The notes: generated from the sequence alone by a model not told the origin. Shown: positions 49,713-62,515, numbered from the stretch's first letter. The stretch is 64,000 bases of DNA from Brevipalpus yothersi (GCA_003956705.1 QZCP01000723.1:1-64000), one strand, 5' to 3'. Numbers and translations: made by a program.

Positions 49713-50312
49713 TCAGCATTCTGCATCACTTCTTGCAACACTAATACTTGAACCATTAATATTCACAGTGTTAGTTACACCCGCTCCCATTTGTATTTTA
49801 GATTTTTGACAATTTCCACCGGCACTAGCTGTTTCGATTTTGAGACCTTTTATTTTATTGTGTTGTTTATTTTTCACTTTCATCGTTGATGGTGGTGGCT
49901 CATCCCCATTATCGTGAACTGCAGTAATTGAGGGATTTGATTCCACTGGGAAGTAAGGAAAAAAATATAAAAATTTTGTATCAAACGATTTTATACAACC
50001 TTTTTCCTCACCTGGACCAGGAGCTCCCATAGATTCGGATTCTTTGGAAGGACCTCCCATACCTGAGCTGCCCATACCTGGGCTTCCCATACCTGAACTA
50101 CCCATACCAGGACCACCCATATCTGACATACCAGAGGGACCAGGAGGACCACCGAAGGAATTGCTGGGACTTCCTTGATATCCTGAACTCCAATTTCCTC
50201 CCTTAGACCCAGAAGAAGATGCACCAGCCTGGCCAGGATCGGGAGCACTATTAGAAATAGTAAACAATAGAATATTGTTGACTATAAAAAAGCAAAAAAC
50301 TGGGGAAATCAT
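49713..50312 (-). CDS. Secreted Gly/Met/Ser-rich protein with C-terminal Cys module
   Basis: Paralogue of the gene at 47,743-48,862. Exon 1 is 50,012-50,312 and exon 2 is 49,713-49,945. The 66-nt intron (GTGAGG..CTTCCCAG) is a multiple of three without a stop, so retention would insert 22 residues. Spliced length is 177 codons. A signal peptide (about 1-23, cleaved near NSAPDP) is followed by a Gly/Ser/Pro region with GMGSSGMGSPGMGSSGMGGP repeats. A basic stretch follows (MKVKNKQHNKIKGLK), then the 43-residue end containing NCQKSKIQMGAG and finishing ARSDAEC. About 17 of the last 43 positions match the paralogue, including both Cys. Function unknown. Confidence 0.75.
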   Translation of the reverse strand: MISPVFCFFIVNNILLFTISNSAPDPGQAGASSSGSKGGNWSSGYQGSPSNSFGGPPGPSGMSDMGGPGMGSSGMGSPGMGSSGMGGPSKESESMGAPGPGEEKGCIKSFDTKFLYFFPYFPVESNPSITAVHDNGDEPPPSTMKVKNKQHNKIKGLKIETASAGGNCQKSKIQMGAGVTNTVNINGSSISVARSDAEC

Positions 50313-50954
50313 TTCAAATGGTCTTCCTAAACCACGTTTAAAAAGGAAACTATATTCCTTATTCAGATTCAATGATCATTTGATATTAACTTCTCCACCA
50401 GCTAATATTAAAGCCTCACAATAAGGTACTAGTATCAGATTGTTTGGTACTCAAGTCCTTGTTACACTCAACTTCACCGCCGAATGGACTCAAATTGATA
50501 TATATTAATGAGAAATTGAGTATTGCACATTCAATATAATTGACTGAAGTCTCTCAAGGGTGTCAGAATGAATCGTTGCAATTGTTTAGGTGGAAAAAAG
50601 ATAAAGAAATGGTAAAACACCGCTCTTCAAGCTCAAAATTTAAATTGATTCCAGTATCTTAGAATTGAATTTTATTGATATTTCCATTACAACTAGCTGT
50701 CAAACTATGATCGTGCAAATTCTGAAAAAAATTTTTCGGTAGATGGAAGCGTTTGGAATGAAAAACGATATCGTTTGCTTGACAATCATTCGTATTAGAC
50801 CCATCATTATGCTGATTGATACAAGGTTCACACATAATTTGTGATTGGAAAAGATGAATAGAGGCAGAAATGAATAATAAAGGAAAGAAAACAAAGAGTT
50901 CATCCCGAATACCAGAAATTTGAAATAGGCCCCAGGAACATACACTTATTCATC

Positions 50955-51690
50955 GTGTCTTTGCTCTATGTGTCTTCATCTGTACAATTCTGCGATGGAC
51001 AATTAATAGACAAATCTTCACATAGGAGAATATTTCAAAGAAAAGCTCATCAAATGACAACAAAACTTGGAAACTCAAGTAAATCCAACCAATTACCCTC
51101 TCATGAAAACTTCGGACGAATCAATGTCGTTTCACGTTCAATCTGTCGAAATGGAGCATATTACTGGAAGTTCTGAATCATGGGAAAAGAATTTTTTGGA
51201 ATGTTTACTATCAAAGATGCTGAGGCTCAAGAATAGCCGAAAATGATCGTAAGTTATTTTTAGTTCTCTCTCAAATTTTCCAATTTTTACATTCAATTTC
51301 CTAATCCAAAGGAGAGACTTTCAATGGAACCATTTATCTAGCAATTACTTATCCAGTAGCGATACATTATTGAACATTCTAACTAACTTCTATTCTCTTA
51401 TTTGGAATCATATCGATTCCCAATGAGATAGTTTTCAGCCAAATTCTTTCGCATTTTCGCAATCGAGGCTTCACCGTGTCTCAACCATGTTTTGTTAGAC
51501 GAAAGCAAAATGAATTGTGAACGCATTAATGATAGTGAAAAGACAGGAAAAAAGTTATCCCCCTCAACATCAGCTAGAAAATTTTTATACACTGGTGGGA
51601 CTATATTTGTACCTCCATGTCCCCATGTCTTAACAGCATACTATGGGGTTAGATATGCTGTGAAAAAATCTTATCGTGGTCAAGTTTAGT
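50955..51690 (+). pseudogene. Decayed trypsin-fold protease
   Basis: Two blocks resemble the protease paralogues. At about 50,968-51,010 the DNA resembles the signal-peptide end of protease 1 but lacks an ATG. At about 51,570-51,690 the frame reads FLYTGGTIFVPP then HVLTAYYG, which lines up with the FSYGAGVIIGSQWILTAHHV region of protease 4 with the catalytic His replaced. Stops and frame changes lie between them, and no GDSGGP block was found downstream. It extends the protease cluster to the right. Confidence 0.5.
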
Positions 51691-52919
51691 GCTCACTATT
51701 AATGGAAAGAAGGTAAAGAATTGAAAATTGTTAGATGTCGAGATCACTTCTCTCGAACAACAAACAACAAAAATTTCGAAAGCCCATGGATAAAAATGGG
51801 AATTTTTTCTAGGTTCTATCAAATCAATTGTTCATTCTCATCGGAGGAAGCGGAAACGATGGAATAGGAGATCCGAATTGAACGAGAACCATGAAATCTC
51901 ACTAAATAGTATCCATCAGAGACTCTGATGTAATCAGAAAAAAGAGATGCTTATATTGTGATTAATTGGAATTCGGATTCGACTGTCTCTTATTATGATA
52001 TCAAGTTGATTACACTTTTACTCTCAATCAATAACCCTTCGACCTCAGTATTTTTTAACGATTCCAAGAATCGTCTATTGAACCTCCGTGATGTGTAAAA
52101 ATATAGATATGAGCATTTATTTGTTTTGAAATTATCAATAATGTACAAATCATTTTATCATCTAATTTAGATGATTCGTTTTGTTAATAGGCGTTTTGTG
52201 CACCATAACTCGAAAAATTTCATGCATACCAATCACATGAAATACTCTCACACAAAATCGCACATTCGACACTCAATTGGTCTACCAGCGGAAGAAACTT
52301 TCCTAGGCAACGGACACCAGACACACATTATGTACCATGTAATTAAAATGAGATGCCCATAGATACCGATGTATCTGTCATACATACATTACATGTACAT
52401 TGATACAATACTGTTTTTACAGCATGTTTAATTCTTATCAGTCACTCACTTGTCTTCAAGAATTACTCATCAAGCAATCAGAATATCTTATCTTTCTCTC
52501 TCTCTCTCTCTCCCTTTCGAGTGATTACTAGTGCCTTATGTGTGTGTTTTTGTAATCGATACTAGTCAGTGAATGGTTGAAGTTGACACATTTTTTTGAA
52601 GAGTTTGGTTAGATTTTGGGCGTTTTTCATCAACTAATGTATTCATTCACACTTATTTCATACAAGATTAGCGTTCAGTTGTGTGGGATTGTTCCATTGT
52701 GATTCATGTACATCTCGAATTTCAAATATTTTCAGTACAATTTTCTTGTGTGTATGTGTGTGTGTGCTCGGTGTTCAGCTGGAGCTCGATCTTCTCAGTG
52801 TTTTTCATGCAATTCTCATACAACAACAACCGTTACTTTGGTGATTTAATATTGTTAATATTGTTATTGCTGTTTTCATCATCATCTGCATGTGGTGGTA
52901 GTGGTATCAGTAAACAACC
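51691..52919. other. Upstream region of the ABCA gene
   Basis: No exon recognised; contains a short TC run at about 52,495-52,512 and the 5' flank or UTR of the ABC transporter. Confidence 0.5.
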
Positions 52920-55900
52920 ATGGGAGCAGCATTCGTGTTTCAATTGAAAGCTCTTATGCACAAAGATTTAATTCTTCGACGGCGAAGTTGGATAGGAACT
53001 CTGCTCGAATTGGTTATGCCCATACTTTTGGCATGGTTTGCATGTAGGGTAGCAGAAGAATTTGTACCAAAAGAAAAAACAATTAGATTTGTTAATATTT
53101 CATATCCAATAATAATTCCTGGTCCAGTATTTTACACACCTAAGTCAGATGAAATTGATGATATCGTAGAAAATTTAACGAATATTGCCCCAGGAGCAAA
53201 ATTTAGCTACAAAGCATCAGAGGAAGACATGATCAAAACAATCGGAACAAATGAAAAAAATTTCTACGCCATTGTCTTCAATGAAACCAATCCAAAATAT
53301 AATTTCACCATTCGTGATCAAACAGAAAATGCATCATCACCCAGAGCTTTGAGGGGCAATTCACTTTTTTGGTGGTGGGGTTTCGCGGCAATACATCGAG
53401 CTATGGCAGTGATACAACTGAACAGCAAACCAGAAACTCCAAGATATTTCAATCCCACAATCAGTTCCTTCCGGCCGCGAGATCCTAATCCAGCCGATAT
53501 TGCGGACACAAGTCTCAAAATTTTGGTGTGTATGGTTTGTGTTGGTAATCTGATGAATGTTGTGATTGCTGCCAAAAGGGTAGCTGAAGAGAAAGAGAAA
53601 GGTTCCAAGGAATTAATTCGAATGATGGGTGTAGCAGATTATACATACTGGATTGCTGGATTCATAAATTATTTTCCATTATTCATTATTCAAGCCATAT
53701 TCATCGCATGGGTTGCATACGCCAAGCTAGGTGACAATATACTTGCAGACACATCTTTCATTGGATTATTGTTATTACTTCCGGCCCTGTTCATTTCCAA
53801 TCTGCTCATCGGTTTTACAGTCACAACTTTTATCAATGAGGTAATCTTGGTGCTAATTGCTACTATCGTCACCATCACTCCTGGTATGATTGAGGTGATG
53901 AAACTGCCTTCTGGATCACTTCTTAGTGTTCCAGTGATGTTTTTGTCCCCAGTTGCTCTCACGTACAATTGGTTAATGGAAATTAATGGATTTGCAATCG
54001 ACGGTCCACCAGGCTGGGTTGCACCTATTATTTTACCATTAAGTTGGATATTCTTTGTATCATTTCTACTTTACGTCGATGCGGTATGTCCATGGCAGCC
54101 GGGAACACCGAAACCTTGGTGCTTTTTGTTCAAAAATCATTCAGACATAGTTAATTACTCAAATATTGAAAATGGGCACACAGATTCGAATTCTAGTGTC
54201 TCAGCTGAACCGCCAGCGAAAGCGAAAATAATATGCTCAAATGTTAACAAAATTTTCAAATCTTTCGGATCATCCAAGAAAGCTGTGGACAATTTTTCAC
54301 TCAGAATATTACAAAATCAAATCACTGTACTATTAGGTCACAATGGTGCTGGAAAAACAACACTAATGAACATGATAACTGGATTCATCGGACCAACTTC
54401 TGGACACATATTTGTGAATGGATTCGATGTCCAAAGAGATACACTACCAGCGCGTCGAAGTCTCGCTTTGTGTCCTCAGCATGAGTGTTTGTATGAAAAT
54501 CTTACTGCACGAGAAAATCTTGAACTTTGCTCTAATCTGAGAGGCAATAGTCCTGAAATTGTCTCATCTTCTCTCAAACTTCTTCAATTGGATAGAAAAT
54601 CGGCGACATTAGCTTCAAAACTGTCCGGAGGAATGAGACGTCGTTTACAGCTGGGAATGGCTCTAGTTACGGATGCTGATACGATAATACTCGATGAACC
54701 AACTTCAGGTCTTGATCCGGAGACTCGTCGAACTGTGTGGGACTATTTACTATCTCTTCGAAAAGTGAAAACAATTCTTATATCAACTCATTTTATGGAG
54801 GAAGCTGATGCTCTTGCTAATCAAATTGTAATCATTTCCGGTGGTCGTTTGAAGTGTAGCGGAAGTCCAATGTATTTGAAGAAAAAGTTTGGTTCAGGAT
54901 ATGCGATCAAGATGGGAAAATCAGATTTCAACAAAGAAGAGACTTTCAAACTGTTTAATGAGCATTTTCCAAGATCACTGCTATTGTGTGAAACAGCCGA
55001 AGAGATCACTATTAATCTTCACGTGAGTGAAGAAGAGGAAAAATCTGAAACTTTTTACACACGATTGGCTGATTTTTGCGATTCACTGGACTCCAAGCAA
55101 CGAGAGTTGGGAATATCTGCCTACAGTGTTACAAGTGCCACTCTGGAAGATGTTTTTATGAAGATTGCTGTCGATGAAGGAACAGTATCTCAAGATCGAG
55201 TCACAATCGCTCAAGTTAAGGAAGCATCTCTCAAAGAGATGAACAATGCTTTCGATTATCCAAAAAGTGGACCAGTGAAAAGTTTCATCAAGGTTTTCCA
55301 TGGACTAATTAATAAGCGAGTGATTCGGCTACGTCGTGATGTATCATTTATCATGTCTACATTTTTGATACCAGTCATGTTCATCACTTATTTTGGCTGG
55401 AGATCCGACATTGATGTTTTGGGTGCAACAAGACCTCATCTTTTCATTGAACGTCGCATATCACCTGAAGCATATGTTCAAGATTTTTCCGATTTAAAAA
55501 TACTCTTTAGTGGTTCTAGTACCAGTGAATTGATGGAATGTTTTTTCAAAGTGAACAGCAAGTATCCATTCCAAATCATTAACACGACATCCACTGTGGA
55601 ACAGTTCCAGAACGCGACTGGTCTCGATCAATGGTACTTCGATAAATTGTATCTATTTGCAATTGAGGATCATGGTAACCCAGAAGACGTGGTACTCTAT
55701 CGAAGCACATCATATGCATACTCTCTACCGATTGCCATCAATAGTTATTTCAACGTGTTACATTGTTACGACAAAGGTTACATTCGACTATTCAATGTCA
55801 CAGAGCATCCTTTTCCCGGTCTTCCAAGCGCTGCTTCTTTCTACTTTAGATCTCTTTTGAAACGGGTTATTGTTGGTTTTTTCCTCCCAATTTCCATGTC

Positions 55901-58091
55901 CATGATATTCGCTTCATTCTACATTAATCCTGCCAAAGAAATAATTACCAAAGTTAGTTATGCAGTTATATTGTCTATTCAAATGGATTATGATTATTGA
56001 TGATTGTTTTGTCCAAATTTTCCCACAGGCAAAACTTATACAGATAATGGCTGGAGCCAATGAATTCATCTTCTGGATTTCGAATTTTATTTTTGATTTA
56101 CAGTATTATTTATTAATCGCCTTCATTTTGATGATCATTCTAGTGTTCTACATGTCAGATATTCTTCTTTCAGTTGAGATTATTGGTGAGTTATCTTCAG
56201 TTCTACTGATAATTGATGAGTAACAGGACCATAAAAAACTTTTCCCCCTCTTCTAGGTGTTTTTTATCTACTTTTTGCAACCTCAGGTTTTGCTGGAATA
56301 CCGTTTGCATACCTGTTGACTTTCAGCAAACTTCATTTTTCTAGTGGCTACAGAGCTTTATGTATAATTTATTCAACTTTCGGCTCTGTGATGGCTATTT
56401 ATATCATTGGATCGATTGATGTGATTAGTTTGAAAAATTTATTCCCTCTTCTCTATGATCTTCATTGGCTGATGAGGGCCTTGCCACCGGTTGGCCTGGC
56501 TAGTGGTCTTGCCAAAATCATGAAAGTTTCCAGAACTGTTCAAGTTTGTCCTACAATGAACGTATATTTTCAAAATTTTCATAAAATTCCTAATCTTGAG
56601 ATTAATTTCGAATTCATCCACGAATACTGCCTCGATGGTCATCAACCGAATTATCTGAATATAGTCTCTCCTGAAATTATGTCCATGCTATCTCTGGGTT
56701 TTATTACATTGATTTCAACGCTGTTGGTGTCATTCTTTCACAACAAGCTTTCAAAGTTCTTATCTACACTCACCAGTATTCTGATGGCCCCATCTCCTGT
56801 TCATGATGGAGTTTTGGATGAAGATGTTATTGCAGAAAAAAAATTTACCAACGAATTGGTCCAAGAGAGAGAATTCTCGAAAGAAGCTCTGATTGTCCAT
56901 GAAATTGCCAAAGACTATCACAACATCAGACTTTCACGCTTCAGAGCCGTTGATAAAGTTTCATTCACTGTCCACAAAAATGAATGTTTCGGACTCCTTG
57001 GTGTCAACGGAGCTGGGAAGACAACCATGTTCTCCATGTTAACTGGAGATATAGCAATCACCGAAGGCGATGCCTATGTTGGTGAATTACATATCCTTAG
57101 AAATATTGATGAATATCGATCAAAAATCAGCTATTGTCCACAAGAGGATGCTCTTCTCGAACTTTTGACGCCCAGAGAAACTCTTATGCTTTTCGGAAAG
57201 TTGAAGGGTAAGCAATCTTTCATTGTTAACTATACTCAACAGTTTAATTGAACCTTGATCTTTTCTCTTAGGAATTCCATGTAAAAAGATAGGAAAAAGC
57301 GTGGATCTCATAATCGCTACCACAGATTTGGAAAAATTCCAGAATACTTTGAATCGTAATCTTAGCGGAGGCAATAAACGAAAACTTGCTTTAGCTATTG
57401 CTGCAATCGGTGGACCTTCGGTGATATTCTTGGATGAGCCAACAACTGGGGTTGATCCAGCTTCTCGACGAAAAATATGGGCAACACTCATCGGTCTCAG
57501 GGAATCCGGTAAATCTTCAATCGTATTGACCAGCCATTCTATGGATGAATGCGAAGCACTCTGTAATCGTATAGCGATAATGGCAAAAGGACAGATAAGA
57601 TGTTTAGGTAAGTTCTTTTGAATAGTTTTGTATTCCTATCAAATCCTTATTCATTTTTGTGCCTTCATTCAGGCTCTTCCACTCACTTAAAGAGCAAATA
57701 TGGACAAGGATTCACCTTAATCATCAAAATGAAAGATGGATCAGATTCTTCCTCTTTCTCTTCTTCCTCCTTTTCTTCTTCCTCTACTTATACTAATGTA
57801 CACGAGCTGATTAGCTCTCTTTTCCCCTCTGCCAAATTGCATGATCTGCATGGAGCAACTGTCCAATATCATCTAACGGACCCTAAGCTTCGTTGGGGTG
57901 AGATGTTTCGTGCCATGGAGCAAGTACAAGAAGAATGTAAAATTGAGAGCTTCTATATCACTGACACATCTATCGAACAAATATTTCTTAGTATGAAACA
58001 CATACCTACCAGTAGAATTCGGATTCCGATTTGTGATACATCACACATTTATGTGGGAAGCTCCGGAAGCACACCCAGTGTACATGATTGA
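52920..58091 (+). CDS. Full ABC transporter, subfamily A
   Basis: Probable lipid transporter. Five exons: 52,920-55,952; 56,029-56,185; 56,257-57,207; 57,272-57,607; 57,673-58,091. Introns are 64-76 nt, phases agree, 1,631 codons. Order is TMD1-NBD1-TMD2-NBD2. TMD1 has the first span near residue 20, an extracellular loop to about 195, then five to six spans. NBD1 has Walker A GHNGAGKTT (about 473), signature LSGGMRRR (about 567) and Walker B IILDEPTSGLDP. NBD2 has Walker A GVNGAGKTT (about 1,311), signature LSGGNKRK and Walker B VIFLDEPTTGVDP. ABCA features include the FMEEADALA and SMDECEALC loops after the Walker B. Extracellular loops are moderate, closer to ABCA3 than ABCA1. A Ser-rich insert (SSSFSSSSFSSSS) lies after NBD2. 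All catalytic motifs are intact. Confidence 0.95.
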
Positions 58092-59382
58092 GATGCGCTG
58101 CACAATTCCATATGATTATGGACCCAGAAAGTCTGAAAAAAAGACAAAAAATGAGAACTGAGTAGAAATATTTTCTCCTATGAATATCTTTCCAGCAAGA
58201 TCAACTCAAAAATTGAACTTCTCTATCATCTCTCAATGATGAGCATCATCAGTTGCTGCTGTTCAAGTTTGAGTCATGAAATGAGACGAAACACAATCTG
58301 ATTCACAGTCATCTACTTCCTATAGGATATGGATATTCCCCAAGCTCATTATGAACATGAATGTAATGCCTAGAATGTATTTCTCGAAGCACTTATATTG
58401 CTACAATGAGAAGGGCCAATTTGATTTAAGCCCAAGAACAAAGAATGGCAACAGGAATTTTCTAGCCTTTTTTCAATTTCCAAGGTTTCAATGGACCATA
58501 TCTATTGAGTGACTATTATATAATGATTTGATATTAAATTATTTTTCTAACCAATGGTGAGATGTGACGTTTTTCGCCTGTTTCCATTGAGAATAAATTC
58601 ATTTGGCTCGTTTATCATTGTCTAATTGCCTTCAAAATGGTAAAAGTTCTTAATTTTCTGTGACGTCCATGGTAACGAGTATCGAAAACAGAAATGATAT
58701 CTAGACAATTCAAGAAAGAACTGAATTTATATTCAGAATCAGAATGAATGTCCAAGCTTTCAAAGTGATTGGAAACTTCTTAATAAAAGAATCAAAAATC
58801 GAATCAGATGCCTTTTCACAAAATGCTCATTAAGTTGAGTGCTGAAGGAAAAAGAAAATTAGAGCCTATTGTTCAACCGAGGAACTGAAAAACTATTCTT
58901 ACCAAGTCGAAAACTTTTCTCGCCAAGAGAGGCTGTCCAAAAGAGAGAGAATCAGAGGTGTATCAGTTTACTTATGAACATTTATCAGTAAATGTCAAAA
59001 AATTCAGCTGAATGGAGCTCAGTTGAAAACATTCATAGTTCACTCATTTATAAAGCAAACTTTTCTGGTCCTATCAAATTCCCGGAGAGACATGCGATAA
59101 ACACGGGGTGTTAAAATGCTCTATTCGCAGTTTTTGGAAACATTTATGGCCTGATAACGCCTCATAATGTGAAGTCAATCGGTAGATGGAAAAAATTCAA
59201 AAGTTGAATACATCTACAACTATTTTTGATGATCGATTTGTGAATTTCGAGATAATGGTCTAAAAGAGGATGTTGGTGTTGACCCTCATCTTTTTTGAAA
59301 TTTTTCTAAGTGAGTCCAATAATTTTAAATGCAAATAATCAAAACTAATATTATTTTGTTAAGTACTATTTTCCCATGCTAG
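58092..59382. other. Region between ABCA and amnionless
   Basis: Should contain the first exon of amnionless. A hydrophobic ATG frame (MLVLTLIFFEIFL, about 59,270) ends at GTGAGT, but its phase does not fit the next exon, so it was not called. Nothing else recognised. Confidence 0.5.
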
Positions 59383-61341
59383 TTTAACCAAAGTGTGGAA
59401 TGTTGACTACAACAAGCATGAAAGCAATAGCTGGATATGGGATAAAGTGTATTGTCCGAGAGACAAGATAATTATTCCCGATGATTCTGTGATTTTTTTG
59501 AATCAATCCATCGTTGGACGTCAGATTGTTAGTAAACTCACAATTTACCAATAATTAAATATCAGAAAGTCAACGACAATTATATTTTCTTGATCTAAAA
59601 TAGTCATAGTAATCGAGAAACTTATTCTATCTTTCTCATGTTCAAGATTATGCCTCAAAATGGAGAGATAATTCTCGGAGAGGAAGCGACAATTGGCGGT
59701 AAAGCTGATCGAAATAGAAAAGGAAGGTGTCAAGGAACAGGTGAGTAATCATAGTGGCATAAGGACTGTAAGCAGTAAGACTAAAAATTTAAGCTGAGAA
59801 AGAGCCAGGTTTCAGTAAAAACTTAGAGGATCAGAGTCTTACAGAATGTTTCCTCCATGGAATGGTGTTTAATAGACTACCAAAGTTTCAAGTGAAACTC
59901 GATCGGATTCCTTCAAACAGGACCGTTTCCTATCTTGAGATCAATAATGTCAGATGACAAGAATTTCATAAACTCTCTATGAATTAGAACATAGGCCTTG
60001 AGAACTGGTCCATTCCTAAAAGACTTTAATTGACTTCGAATCATTATCCTCGAATATTGATGATATTTCTCTGAGGATTTTCTTAATCTTCCATTACGAT
60101 TAGCAAAACCATTCTTTATAGAAGGAAGAGAGTGGCTCGATTCAAAGAATTGGAATGTAACTCTCCATGAAGTCGGTCTGAATGGTGGTTGGATCAATAA
60201 TCCCATGCCTCACACTGATCGGATTCCATGTCCAGATGACCACATCATCTTTCCCACTGAGGCTTCTTTCAAAGTGATGGTAAACTTGCCACAAAGTGTC
60301 CATGTCAGTACGATCACAATTGGAGGAGCAATTCTAGATGACGAAGGTTTCAAAAGATTCCTAACATCCAAAACGGGTCGCAGTTTATTTAAAATAAGTC
60401 AGCAAACAAATAGAGTTGTGATCAGTTCAAAAGAAAGTTGCGGTCAATCTGTATGCCCATGTTCTTTACCACGAACAAACTTTAAAGAGAAGATATGCTC
60501 TTTCGTTGATTGTCCAGATCTCGAAGATTTCTGTGATTCACCTCTTCAATTGGATGGATTTTGTTGTCCAATATGTGGAGTAGCCCTCAGAATAGCTTCA
60601 AATGAGGACATTAATTTTATCGATTTCAATCAAATTTTCGAAGAGTTCTGGATACAGAAAGAATATGATGGATCTGTAGGTTATGCATACGTTGATGACG
60701 GAGGGAATATCATAGGAGTTATCGTTAACATTCATAATGATGGGTCCAAAAGTTTGGAGAACGCAAAAAAACTTATGGAAATATACTCAACAAGTGAGTT
60801 GAAAGATTGACAGAAAAAAAGATTGAGTAACAGAACTTCTCTTGCAGATGAAGTTTTCCGGAGCGTTGAAATTGAACTATTGGACAGTGAGAGTAGAGGC
60901 ATAATCTCGAGAATGATTCTATGGATTATCATAATTCTTGCATTAGTTGGAGCCATTTACGCATTTATCCACCTCCAAGAATACCATATCCAAATTCCTC
61001 GACTTGGATTGTGGTTTGGTGATAGACGTCAACCAACAACTAGCCCCCAGTTTACATTCATGCGATTCAATGGACTTGAAGAAATGGAGAGAACGGTTAT
61101 GGAGCTCGATGCCACGAATCAAGGAGATTCATCGGAAGGAATGATGAGACAGATAGAAATCGGTAGAGAGCCATCCACCATCTCTTCAAGGGTTCAAGAT
61201 AAGCATCTGTCGTCGATGCACGGTGAACAAAATCAGGCCATGGACTCAGGTGCAGAGCATGTAACTAACTTTTTCATCAACTCGGTGAATGAAAATGAAC
61301 TCGACACAATTTCATTGGAGCCATTAGTTGATAAAAATTAA
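59383..61341 (+). CDS. AMN: Amnionless (first exon not found)
   Basis: Single-pass membrane partner of cubilin, required for its surface delivery and endocytic uptake; in arthropods it serves nephrocytes. Exons 59,383-59,527; 59,647-59,740; 60,122-60,793; 60,848-61,341 have consistent phases and give about 468 residues. The N-terminus starts at LTKVWNVDYNKHESNSWIWD with the signal peptide on an unlocated upstream exon. Typical blocks are VYCPRDKIIIP, DSKNWNV, PHTDRIPCPDDHIIFP and the Cys-rich CGQSVCPCSLP and LDGFCCPICG module. The membrane span is MILWIIIILALVGAIYAFIH. The cytoplasmic tail is about 130 residues and no FXNPXF endocytosis motif is visible, unlike the vertebrate protein. Confidence 0.9.
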
Positions 61342-61504
61342 AAAATCACAAGTTGACGGTTTCTTCATGAGATATCCGAAATGATTGTTCTGATACTATG
61401 TTGAATCCTTGGAAGCCAGTTAACGTGTAGAGAACAAATCAATCGTTTTAGAAAGCCAATTATTTCAGCAGATTAAAAAAACCTTTACTTGAGGATGACC
61501 AATT

Positions 61505-62515
61505 CTAATCAGATGGGTTGTTAGCTTCAACTTTGGTGGATGAATTGCCTTCGGTAGAGTCGGTTACACTTTCTGACTCCAAGAACTTGTTCCATTTTTC
61601 AATCCTCTTGGCTGCTTCTTCTTCAGTTTCTTGAGTTTTGTACTTAGTTCGTCCATCCCAATGGAATGCTCTCAGCTTTCTCTGAGCGAACCATCGACCA
61701 TCCATTACTTCCACACATTTGTCAGCCATATCAAATTCTTTGAACTGAACTGTAACAACACCTTCAGGATGTCTGTCGTAAATTTCAATCCGCTTAACTT
61801 CTCCAAACTTTTCGACACATTCATCTCGAACATCATTCTTATACTCGAGAATAAGCGCTGGATTTTCATCAAACTCCGAGGGATCGAACATATTCATGAT
61901 GACAACTGTTTTTTCACAATTTGATCGTTCTCCAGGCAACTTATCAGGTCTCCAGTCAAATAGTCGTTCAGTTTTCTCCTTAATTTTTCTCTTGTCCTTT
62001 GCTTTCCTTTTCTTTGGTCGCTTAGATGGATCATATTCACCCTTCAATTGAAATCTAGCTCTTTCAACTTTTATTACCTTATCTCCCACCAAATATTCAT
62101 CCAAAATTTGCAATGCCAAATCGACTGACTCCACTTTGATATATGTACATAGAGCGTCACCTTTAAAATTACCACTTTTATCGGTATACAATTTAATCTT
62201 AAAATTGCCGGTATCAATGTCTTTCATAATGAGGCCACATTTTTTCATTAGAGCAATAAAATCCTCCTCAGTGGTATCCAATGGTAAGTTGGATACATAA
62301 ACACTTGTATTGTGATCATCATCGATCTCAAACCAACCTATAAACACAAACATTAATCATTGACCATTTAATCCAAAATAACAATTAATCAAAACAATAT
62401 TTATTCACATTATTCACTTACCTGGCTTTTGTTCTTCACGCTTTCTCTTGTTATCATTTTTTTCCTCAACTGTACTGCCAGCCTCTTCACCCAAACCACT
62501 CACCGACTCAGACAT
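61505..62515 (-). CDS. HTATSF1: HIV Tat-specific factor 1 homologue (splicing factor)
   Basis: U2 snRNP-associated RNA-binding protein (yeast Cus2 family). Exon 1 is 62,422-62,515 and exon 2 is 61,505-62,337, 84-nt intron splitting a Gly codon; 308 codons, near Cus2 in size and lacking the long acidic tail of the human protein. An acidic and Lys-rich start is followed by GWFEIDDDHNTSVYVSNLPL, the first RRM (about residues 40-125). A basic linker comes next (RPKKRKAKDKRKIKEK), with DWRPDKLPGER, then a second RRM of UHM type (about 170-265) with CEKTVVIMNMFDP and the GRWFAQRKL segment whose Arg-X-Phe-type motif binds ULM peptides. Ends in an acidic, Ser-rich tail. Intact. Confidence 0.94.

Noticed and set aside
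59270..59312. Hydrophobic ATG frame ending at GTGAGT upstream of amnionless
   Set aside because: It leaves one base at the donor while the next exon needs two, so joining would cause a frame change and a stop.
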